In this document: positions 14,685 through 20,470 of the stretch, one piece after another | Layout of the letters: each line of letters begins with the position of its first letter | Position numbering within the stretch: position 1 is the first letter of the stretch | Position numbers and translations under genes: made by a program | Notes under the pieces: generated by a model | The model's database searches: none | What the model was told of the DNA's origin: nothing | Seen by the model: only the letters and a program-made list of their open reading frames with translations | From: Candidatus Accumulibacter sp. UBA704 | GTDB lineage: Bacteria > Pseudomonadota > Gammaproteobacteria > Burkholderiales > Rhodocyclaceae | NCBI GenBank assembly: GCA_002304785.1 | Contig: DBMG01000182.1 | Location: forward strand, 1,636 to 22,105 | DNA length: 20,470 nucleotides | Direction: 5' to 3'

Positions 14685-14729
14685 GCGGAGGCGACGAATC
14701 GGGGCACCCGCTCCGCCGTCGCGCTCCGC
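14685..14729 (+). other. Long intergenic hairpin between permease and larA
   Basis: GCGGAGGCGACG (14685-14696) pairs with CGTCGC-G-CTCCGC (14717-14729) with one bulged base, around a 20-base loop. It lies in the 132-base gap between the permease and larA. No T-tract follows, so it is not a standard terminator; it may protect or separate mRNA segments to set different levels of permease and lar gene products. The pairing is seen in the sequence; the role is inferred. Confidence 0.4.
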
Positions 14730-14798
14730 GGTTTCATTGCCTCCCACACTGGCTTCGGAGGCACCAGCAGCGCACTTCATGGAAACTGGAGATCACTC

Positions 14799-16091
14799 AT
14801 GACCAACACGGTTGATATCGCTTATGGCCGCGGCCATCTGAGACTACCTCTGTGCGAGGATATCGAACCGACCATCATCCGCAAGACTGTTCTTCCGAAA
14901 CTCGGCAATCAGCAGCGCGCCATTCACGAAGCGCTGTCGGTACCCATCCATGCCGCCCCGTTGGCGGAATTGGCCAAAGGTCGTAGCAGTGCATGCATCC
15001 TGATTTGCGACATCACCCGGCCAGTCCCCAACAGGCTGTTTCTGCGCCCCATCATCGAGATGCTGATGAGCGCGGGCTTGCCACGCGAGCGCATTGTCAT
15101 CGTCGTCGCCACGGGCTTGCACCGTCCCAACGAAGGCGCGGAACTGGCCGAACTCGTCGGTGATCCATGGGTTTTGGAGACTGTTCGCGTCGAAAACCAT
15201 TTTGCCCGCAACGACGCCGATCACGTCGATCTTGGAGTTACGTCGCGAGGGACGCCCATAAAGATCGACCGGCGTTTTGTCGAGGCCGACCTGCGCATCG
15301 TTTCAGGCCTCATCGAGCCCCATTTCATGGCCGGTTGGTCGGGCGGTCGCAAGGTGGTTGCGCCCGGAGTCGCTCACCACGAAACGATCCGCACGTTCCA
15401 CTCGGCGCGTTTCATGGAAGACCCGCTCGCCGTCCAGTGCAACCTCGTCAATAATCCGCTCCACGAGGAGCAACTGGAAATCGTTCAGAAAATTGGCGAG
15501 ATCTATGCGGTCAACACGGTGCTCGACGAAGATCGTGACCTGATCTACGTAAATTTCGGCGAGGTCCTCGCCAGCCATCTCGCGGCGGTCGAATTCGTCC
15601 ACGATTCAACGGTCATCAAGGTACCTCGCCGATTCAAGACAGTCGTCACCTCCTCGGCCGGCTATCCGCTTGACAAGACGTACTATCAAACGGTCAAGGG
15701 CATGGTGACCCCAATGGACATTCTGGAGCCGGGCGGCACCCTGATCATCGCCTCGGAATGCTCCGAGGGCTTTGGTTCCCCGGAATTCCGCGAGGCCCAG
15801 AAGAAAATGGTCGAAATCGGCCCCGAACGCTTCCTGGCGACGCTGATGGCAAAGTCCTTCGCGGAGATTGACGAGTGGCAAACCGAAATGCAGCTCAAGC
15901 CGATGCGCATCAGCAACGTCCAGCTCTACACCACGGGACTAAGCGAAGAAGAGCGCCGCATCACCGGAGTCGAAGTGGTGGACTCGGTTGAAAAAGCGGT
16001 AATTGACAGCGTCCTGCGCCACGGGGACAAGGCCGTGGCGATCATCCCGGAAGGCCCCTACGTGATTCCGGTTTTCGACAATCGTGGCTGA
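14799..16091 (+). CDS. larA: LarA-family nickel-pincer 2-hydroxyacid racemase/epimerase
   Basis: A 430-residue enzyme of the lactate racemase (LarA) family, which uses a nickel-pincer nucleotide bound to a lysine to move hydride at C2 of 2-hydroxyacids. The active-site set aligns almost residue for residue with the L. plantarum enzyme: D71 and R74 in DITRP, H108 in ATGLHRP, H175 in EPHFMAGW, the cofactor lysine K185 in GWSGGRK, H201 in TFHSARF, and Q297/K300 in YYQTVKG. It should therefore be active. The family includes racemases of lactate, malate, hydroxyglutarate and phenyllactate, and a gluconate 2-epimerase, so the substrate is open. Beside garR, garK and an acid permease, glycerate or a C4-C6 sugar acid is likelier than lactate. 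GGAG lies seven bases before the ATG. The 3' end overlaps larC by eight bases. Confidence 0.9.
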   Translation: MTNTVDIAYGRGHLRLPLCEDIEPTIIRKTVLPKLGNQQRAIHEALSVPIHAAPLAELAKGRSSACILICDITRPVPNRLFLRPIIEMLMSAGLPRERIVIVVATGLHRPNEGAELAELVGDPWVLETVRVENHFARNDADHVDLGVTSRGTPIKIDRRFVEADLRIVSGLIEPHFMAGWSGGRKVVAPGVAHHETIRTFHSARFMEDPLAVQCNLVNNPLHEEQLEIVQKIGEIYAVNTVLDEDRDLIYVNFGEVLASHLAAVEFVHDSTVIKVPRRFKTVVTSSAGYPLDKTYYQTVKGMVTPMDILEPGGTLIIASECSEGFGSPEFREAQKKMVEIGPERFLATLMAKSFAEIDEWQTEMQLKPMRISNVQLYTTGLSEEERRITGVEVVDSVEKAVIDSVLRHGDKAVAIIPEGPYVIPVFDNRG

Positions 16092-17325
16092 ATACAATCA
16101 TATTCACCTGGATGCGGCCGGTGGGTTGGCTGGCGACATGTTTGCCGCCGCGATGCTCGATGCCCTGCCTGATCTGCGGCCGAGGGTTTTCGCGGACCTG
16201 ACCGCCGCGATCCCTGCCCACTGCGGGCAGGCCAAACTGAGCGAAGGTCTCAGCGGCGGCGTCGCCGCCCGCCGGTTTACCCTGATCGCACTGGCCGCCA
16301 CGCCGCTGCCATCGGACGATCACCACCACCAAGAACCTCATGATCACGATCACGCGGTACGCTTTCCCGAAATAGCCCGACGCATCACTTCGGCCCGGCT
16401 GCATCCCGGGACAGCGGACCAGGCGACAGCCATTTTGCATCGGCTGGCCGAAGCGGAGGCAAAGATGCACCGGGTGCCGATCGAAGACGTGCATTTCCAC
16501 GAAATTGCGGACTGGGATTCGCTGATGGACGTCGTGGCCGCCGGAAGTATTGCAGCCGCTCTGACACATTGCACCTGGAGCGTCTCCGATCTTCCCCGCG
16601 GCGGCGGGATGGTACGCACCCGTCATGGCATGCTCCCGGTTCCGGCGCCGGCCACCGCGGAGATTCTGCGCAACTTTCGATGGCGTGATGACGGTATCGG
16701 GGGTGAGCGCGTCACACCGACGGGAGCCGCAATCCTGGCACACCTTGTGCGCAACGCGACGGGTCGGCCGGAGGGGCGCCTACACGCCACAGGCACCGGC
16801 GCCGGGACCCGTGAATTGCCGGGAATGCCGAACATTCTGCGTGCACTCGTGTTCAATCAAGCCGGCATGCCGGAGATCGCGTCGGAGGAGAACGACACCG
16901 TGATTGTCCTGAGTTTCGACATCGACGACATGACCGGCGAGGAAGTTGCCATTGCTGCCGATCATTTGCGCATGACCAATGGGGTCATCGACCTTACGGT
17001 TGCGTCCCGGCAGGGAAAAAAGGGGCGTCCGGTGAATGAGTTCCGTTTGCTGCTCAAACCCGCGGATTTCGAGGCTGTCAGCGAGAAATGCTTCCTGGAA
17101 ACGACAACAATCGGTTTGCGTTGGCGCACGGAACGTCGCCGCTGTTTGCCGCGACGCCCGGAAACAATCGACATCGAAGGCCATCAAGCGACCCGGAAGC
17201 GGACGTACCGTCCCGATGGCGCGGCATCCCTCAAGGTGGAAAGCGACGATATCGCCCGTTTCGAAGGATTGGCGGCACGCCGCCGCTTGAAACACCTAGG
17301 GGAATACGAGGAAAACGAAGCATGA
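16084..17325 (+). CDS. larC: Pyridinium-3,5-bisthiocarboxylic acid mononucleotide nickel insertion protein LarC
   Basis: LarC is the CTP-dependent nickel insertase (cyclometallase) that completes the nickel-pincer nucleotide cofactor of LarA. The product has 413 residues. Visible: HLDAAGGLAGDMFAAAMLDALPDL at the N-terminus, a histidine-rich loop (residues 79-90, seven His) fitting nickel storage or delivery, HFHEIADWDSLMDVVAA, LPRGGGMVRTRHGMLPVPAPAT, and the C-terminal domain with SFDIDDMTGEEVA and KKGRPVNEFRLL. In L. plantarum larC is split in two and the full protein needs a ribosomal frameshift; here it is one uninterrupted frame. It starts with GTG at 16084 inside the larA end (eight-base overlap) and ends in an ATGA overlap with larE, so translation is coupled along larACEB. 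Confidence 0.92.
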   Translation: MAEYNHIHLDAAGGLAGDMFAAAMLDALPDLRPRVFADLTAAIPAHCGQAKLSEGLSGGVAARRFTLIALAATPLPSDDHHHQEPHDHDHAVRFPEIARRITSARLHPGTADQATAILHRLAEAEAKMHRVPIEDVHFHEIADWDSLMDVVAAGSIAAALTHCTWSVSDLPRGGGMVRTRHGMLPVPAPATAEILRNFRWRDDGIGGERVTPTGAAILAHLVRNATGRPEGRLHATGTGAGTRELPGMPNILRALVFNQAGMPEIASEENDTVIVLSFDIDDMTGEEVAIAADHLRMTNGVIDLTVASRQGKKGRPVNEFRLLLKPADFEAVSEKCFLETTTIGLRWRTERRRCLPRRPETIDIEGHQATRKRTYRPDGAASLKVESDDIARFEGLAARRRLKHLGEYEENEA

Positions 17326-18125
17326 CCATGACCGCTGCGGATAAGCTGCTACGCCTCGTCGAAACGCTCGAACAGCATGACGCGCTGGCAATAGCCGTCA
17401 GCGGTGGCGTCGACAGCATGGTGCTTGCGCACATCACTCAATCGTGTGCGCGCACAGCGATGGTGGCGTTTCATGCGACGTCTCCGGCGGTTCCGCGTCT
17501 CGCTACCGAGCGCGTGCAGGAGCATGCGCTCCGCTACGGATGGACTTTGCATCTTGTCGACGCCGAGGAACTGGCGGACCCCGAGTATCGCAACAATCCT
17601 GTAAACCGCTGTTTTTATTGCAAGTCGCGCCTCTACGAACGTATTGGCGCAACCACCGGCCTGCGCATCGCGTCGGGAACCAACACGGATGATCTCGGCG
17701 ATTTCCGGCCGGGGCTGGACGCGGCGAAGCACCATGATGTCATCCATCCCTTTGTCGAAGCCGGCCTGCGAAAAGCAGACATCTACGCCATTGCAAGGCA
17801 GTTGGGTCTCGATGATCTCGCCGCGCTTCCGGCTCAACCCTGCCTGGCCAGCCGAATCGAGACTGGAATCCGGGTTGACGAGAACTCCTTGCGTTTTATC
17901 GAGAAAGCCGAAGCCGTTCTGACGACGCTCTTGCCCGAAGCCGGAGCAACCCGATGCCGGATCACAGCAACCGGCGTCTACGTCGAATGTGACACACTGC
18001 CCCTTGGAGCGGACCGAGAGCGCGTTGAACGACAAATCGAAGCCCTGTGCATGCAGGATAAGCGACCGTTCGCCGGCATGCGTCCTTACCGCCGCGGAGC
18101 CGCATTTCTACGAGTTCGAGAATGA
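17322..18125 (+). CDS. larE: Pyridinium-3,5-biscarboxylic acid mononucleotide sulfurtransferase LarE
   Basis: LarE is an ATP-dependent sulfur insertase of the PP-loop family that adenylylates and thiolates the two carboxylates of the cofactor precursor made by LarB. The 267 residues include the PP-loop SGGVDSM (28-34), NRCFYCKSRLY with C97 and C100, ASGTNTDDLGDFRPG, and PCLASRI with C174. L. plantarum LarE gives up the sulfur of a single cysteine (C176). The extra CxxC pair here is the pattern reported for LarE enzymes that bind a [4Fe-4S] cluster and turn over catalytically, so that mode is likely. The start ATG at 17322 overlaps the larC stop (ATGA); the longer frame back to 17088 lies within larC and is not real. 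Its stop overlaps the larB start in the same way. Confidence 0.93.
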   Translation: MTMTAADKLLRLVETLEQHDALAIAVSGGVDSMVLAHITQSCARTAMVAFHATSPAVPRLATERVQEHALRYGWTLHLVDAEELADPEYRNNPVNRCFYCKSRLYERIGATTGLRIASGTNTDDLGDFRPGLDAAKHHDVIHPFVEAGLRKADIYAIARQLGLDDLAALPAQPCLASRIETGIRVDENSLRFIEKAEAVLTTLLPEAGATRCRITATGVYVECDTLPLGADRERVERQIEALCMQDKRPFAGMRPYRRGAAFLRVRE

Positions 18126-18772
18126 GCGAATTTGAGATCGATTGGGAGCGCGAGAAGCGAACAGGCGTTGCAGAAGCCGTGCTCTGCGAAAACAAGACCG
18201 CCGCGCAGATCACGGCCATCCTGAGATCAACCGGCGAGCGTGCATTGCTCCTGACCCGGTTCACTGTCGATAAATTCGAAGGATTGCCCGAAGACCTGCG
18301 TGACGGACTCGACCATGATCCGGCATCGCTCACCGCATTCCACCGCCAGCCCAACCGGCAACTGGTGCATGGACCGGGCATCATCTGTGCCGGCACATCG
18401 GATCTTCCCGTGGCCCGCGAAGCGCAACGCACGCTCGCCTTTCACGGGTATCACGCTCCCGTAGTCTCCGACGTCGGGGTCGCCGGCTTATGGAGGCTGA
18501 TGAAGCGCCTGGAAGAAATTCGTTCGTTCTCCATCGTCATCGCGGTTGCCGGGATGGAAGGCGCCCTATTCAGTGTCCTGGCGGGCCTCGTCGACGTGCC
18601 GGTAATTGCCGTTCCGACGTCAGTCGGCTATGGCGTCGCCGCGCAGGGGCGGGCCGCTCTGAGCAGCGCGCTGGCTTCGTGCGCGCAAGGCCTGGTCAGC
18701 GTAAATATTGACAACGGCTTTGGCGCTGCCTGCGCCGCTTTGCGAATCCTCCGGCTCCAGGAAACCAACTGA
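18122..18772 (+). CDS. larB: Pyridinium-3,5-biscarboxylic acid mononucleotide synthase LarB
   Basis: LarB starts nickel-pincer cofactor synthesis: it carboxylates the pyridinium ring of nicotinic acid adenine dinucleotide and hydrolyses the phosphoanhydride, giving the biscarboxylic mononucleotide used by LarE. The 216-residue product has the PurE (AIR carboxylase)-like C-terminal domain: AGTSDLPVAREAQ (90-102), VSDVGVAGLWRL, AVAGMEGALFSVLAGLVDVPVIAVPTS split over 141-167, GYGVAAQG, and NIDNGFGAACAA. C187, in the segment just before the NIDNGFGA motif, is probably the cysteine that forms the covalent NaAD adduct in the family. It is slightly shorter than L. plantarum LarB (246), at the N-terminus. 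Start ATG 18122 overlaps the larE stop, completing the coupled larACEB block; the kinase gene follows after 18 bases. Confidence 0.92.
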   Translation: MSEFEIDWEREKRTGVAEAVLCENKTAAQITAILRSTGERALLLTRFTVDKFEGLPEDLRDGLDHDPASLTAFHRQPNRQLVHGPGIICAGTSDLPVAREAQRTLAFHGYHAPVVSDVGVAGLWRLMKRLEEIRSFSIVIAVAGMEGALFSVLAGLVDVPVIAVPTSVGYGVAAQGRAALSSALASCAQGLVSVNIDNGFGAACAALRILRLQETN

Positions 18773-18790
18773 CACCGTCGGGAGACTGTT

Positions 18791-19987
18791 GTGACCTCAA
18801 TTCGAATTCTTGCTGACGATCTCACCGGCGCACTGGATACCGCGGCCGCTTTTACCGGCGAAGTGCCCGTCTTCATTGACCGACCTCCGACACCGGGCGG
18901 AGATTTTGCCGATGCGCCGATTGCCGTCGTCGCCACCCCGACGCGGGATGCGCCCCCCGAAGCCATCCCAGGACATTTGCAACCGGTGCTTCGATGGCTG
19001 AAGTCAGGTGACGTGGCATTCAAGAAGGTCGATAGCCTGCTACGCGGGAACACGTTTCGTGAACTGGCATGGCTTGCGCAAGACGGTGCGTTTGACGCGA
19101 CGATCTTCGCGCCGGCTTTCCCGGCACAAGGCCGGGTGACGATCAACGGTCAGCAATGGGTGATCGAACCCGGTCATCTTTCGGGCCCTCGCAACCCCGT
19201 TGCCCTGCCTTTCCTCGAAGCTTTCTCGGATAGCGGCCTGAGCATCGGACTGGCCATGCCAGCGAACGGAGAAGCACCGGACATCTGGGCGCCGGATGTT
19301 GTCTCCGACGCCGAACTCGACGCGGTCGTGACAAAGGCCTGCCGCGATGAATCGCGTTCGCTCCTGTGGTGCGGAAGTGCTGGACTGGCACAGGCCCTGG
19401 CGCGCCATTTCGGACTGGAACCGGATTCGGCAAAATCGATTACGACGCCGGACGCGGAAAAGACCGGCCCGACCATTCTCCTCAGCGCCAGTCATCACCC
19501 CGTATACCGGCATCAGTGGGAGCGCTTGCGCGCCGCATCGAAGCCGGCGGCACTGGTTGAGCACGCAAACGCTTCCGAAATGGCCAACGCGCTTGACGTG
19601 GTCGAAAAAGGGGCAACGAGCGCCTGGTTCGATCTTTCTCCTCCCGAAAAACTGGATCCGACACAGGCCGCGCAAAGGCTGAGCGCTCAAATGGCACAAT
19701 TGGCCGCCAGTTTGCCCAAACCCAAACAACTGATCGTGGTCGGCGGCGACACGTTGCTCGGGTTATGCCGTGCCGCAGGCGTCGATGCGTTGCTGGCACG
19801 AGCTTCGCTGCGCAGCGGCTGGGGCTGCGCCCGCTTCGTCGGCGGGATATGGAACGGCACCCCCTGTTATTCGCGCTCTGGCGCTTTCGGCGGGGCAGAT
19901 GACTTGTCAGCCATGATGCACCTGCTGGAAAGCAAAGCATCAGCGACGAATGGGCCTATCGGGCGGTCAACCGCGCAGGGGCGATGA
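18791..19987 (+). CDS. Four-carbon acid sugar kinase family protein (DUF1537)
   Basis: A 398-residue member of the DUF1537 kinase family, whose characterised members phosphorylate acid sugars such as 3-oxo-tetronate (OtnK), D- or L-threonate, D-erythronate and 3-oxo-isoapionate (OiaK). Visible: N-terminal ADDLTGALD (8-16), FKKVDSLLRGNTFRE (usually KxxDSTLRGN), FAPAFPAQGR, CGSAGLAQALA (194-204), the nucleotide-domain ASHHPVYRHQ, VVGGDTLLGL (316-325) and the C-terminal SRSGAFGGADDL. Length is normal. GTG start at 18791 with GGAG six bases upstream. The usual partners, an OtnC-type decarboxylating aldolase or PdxA2 dehydrogenase, are not in the window, although an OtnI-like isomerase lies in the other operon. 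The substrate is therefore open; an oxo form of the acid handled by LarA is a reasonable guess. Confidence 0.85.
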   Translation: MTSIRILADDLTGALDTAAAFTGEVPVFIDRPPTPGGDFADAPIAVVATPTRDAPPEAIPGHLQPVLRWLKSGDVAFKKVDSLLRGNTFRELAWLAQDGAFDATIFAPAFPAQGRVTINGQQWVIEPGHLSGPRNPVALPFLEAFSDSGLSIGLAMPANGEAPDIWAPDVVSDAELDAVVTKACRDESRSLLWCGSAGLAQALARHFGLEPDSAKSITTPDAEKTGPTILLSASHHPVYRHQWERLRAASKPAALVEHANASEMANALDVVEKGATSAWFDLSPPEKLDPTQAAQRLSAQMAQLAASLPKPKQLIVVGGDTLLGLCRAAGVDALLARASLRSGWGCARFVGGIWNGTPCYSRSGAFGGADDLSAMMHLLESKASATNGPIGRSTAQGR

Positions 19988-20078
19988 CATTCCCGGAAGG
20001 TCGCCTGAAGAGGCGTTCCCACTGACGATAACAACAGGAGTATTGCCTGCTCACGTTCTACAACCTAAGGAGTCCGTC

Positions 20079-20470
20079 ATGAACAAACGTATTTCCGGCA
20101 CCTTGACTCTGATTCTCGCCGCGTTACCTGTTGCGGCTCTTGCCCACACCGGCCAGGGCGACCATGGTTTCCTGGATGGTCTCGCACACCCCTTCCTTGG
20201 CATGGATCATCTGCTGGCCATGTTGGTCGTTGGTGTGTGGAGCGTGCTGAATATGCGCAAGGTCTGGCTGGCGCCGGCCTGTTTTATCGTCATGCTGAGT
20301 TGCGGCACGCTGCTTGGACAGCACGGCCTCATTCTCCCGCTGCTGGAACCGCTCGTTGCCATGTCTGTATTGGTGCTCGGCATCTTGTTGACGCAGGCAT
20401 TCAAACCGGGAATCTCGATCGCTCTGGTGCTCATTGGCGGCTTCGCCGTCTCTCACGGAATGGCACACGG
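20079..20470 (+). CDS. HupE/UreJ family nickel transporter, 5' part
   Basis: The first 130 codons of a HupE/UreJ protein; the gene runs off the window end. HupE/UreJ proteins are inner-membrane secondary transporters for Ni2+ (some for Co2+), usually near hydrogenase or urease genes. The N-terminal 22 residues form a signal-peptide-like segment ending ALAHTG. It is followed by the family's metal motif HPFLGMDHLLAM (H-P-x-x-G-x-D-H), then several hydrophobic helices (VWLAPACFIVMLSCG, LVAMSVLVLGILL, ISIALVLIGGFAVSHG). The ATG at 20079 has a strong TAAGGAG six bases upstream; a 91-base gap with a small CGCCT/AGGCG hairpin separates it from the kinase gene. Here the neighbour needing nickel is the Lar system, so it probably feeds LarC. 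A full-length protein should be about 190-200 residues. Confidence 0.9.
   Translation, partial: MNKRISGTLTLILAALPVAALAHTGQGDHGFLDGLAHPFLGMDHLLAMLVVGVWSVLNMRKVWLAPACFIVMLSCGTLLGQHGLILPLLEPLVAMSVLVLGILLTQAFKPGISIALVLIGGFAVSHGMAH

Noticed and set aside
14779..14802. Seven-codon frame METGDHS overlapping the larA start
   Set aside because: No properly spaced ribosome binding site; larA has its own GGAG at the right distance.
17088..17321. In-frame upstream extension of larE inside larC
   Set aside because: The added residues are larC coding sequence in another frame; the ATGA overlap at 17322 is the natural start.
20002..20015. CGCCT/AGGCG hairpin between kinase and hupE
   Set aside because: Only five base pairs and no T-tract; not enough to call a terminator or nickel-responsive element, and no NikR-like repeat was seen.
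20124..20468. Minus-strand ORF (114 codons) opposite hupE
   Set aside because: The plus strand here encodes a signal-peptide-bearing HupE with its metal motif and strong ribosome binding site, so the minus frame is a shadow.

Overview
The window reads as a chromosomal segment of a GC-rich Gram-negative bacterium, most likely a betaproteobacterium. That is an inference from E. coli-like versions of EttA, RlhA, GarR and GarK, a PrpR-type sigma54 activator, and GC content that looks near 60% in most genes. GC is visibly lower around the regulator gene at 7464-9383. I see no rRNA, tRNA, CRISPR array or insertion sequence.

Left part (1-3819) is housekeeping. It holds the 3' part of ettA (translation factor ABC-F), ending at a clear intrinsic terminator; a small uncharacterised gene on the minus strand; and rlhA, the 23S rRNA C2501 hydroxylation enzyme.

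Middle part (3943-9383) is on the minus strand. A four-gene operon runs from about 7313 leftwards: a RidA-family protein, a TIM-barrel sugar isomerase/epimerase, and the N- and C-terminal halves of a split transketolase. Upstream of it, in the same direction, lies a sigma54-dependent activator (PrpR_N - PAS - AAA+ - Fis HTH).

Right part (9838-20470, cut by the window end) is on the plus strand and looks like one long catabolic operon or two adjacent ones. In order: a D-2-hydroxyacid dehydrogenase (hydroxypyruvate/glyoxylate reductase type), a GlcG/HbpS-like protein, garR (tartronate semialdehyde reductase), garK (glycerate 2-kinase), a KdgT-family permease, larA (nickel-pincer 2-hydroxyacid racemase/epimerase), larC, larE and larB (making the nickel-pincer cofactor), a DUF1537 four-carbon acid-sugar kinase, and a HupE/UreJ nickel transporter.

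The two operons appear to be one regulon. Each has a good -24/-12 sigma54 promoter, about 100-120 bp downstream of a perfect inverted repeat with the same core (TGTTGC, five bases, GCAACA). These two palindromes flank the activator gene and are the obvious candidates for its binding sites. My reading is a sigma54-controlled pathway that imports a hydroxy or sugar acid, changes its C2 stereochemistry with a nickel-pincer enzyme, and channels it through hydroxypyruvate/tartronate semialdehyde and glycerate to 2-phosphoglycerate, with a transketolase and an acid-sugar kinase handling other carbon fragments. The substrate cannot be read from the sequence, and no aldolase or decarboxylase for the kinase product is visible.
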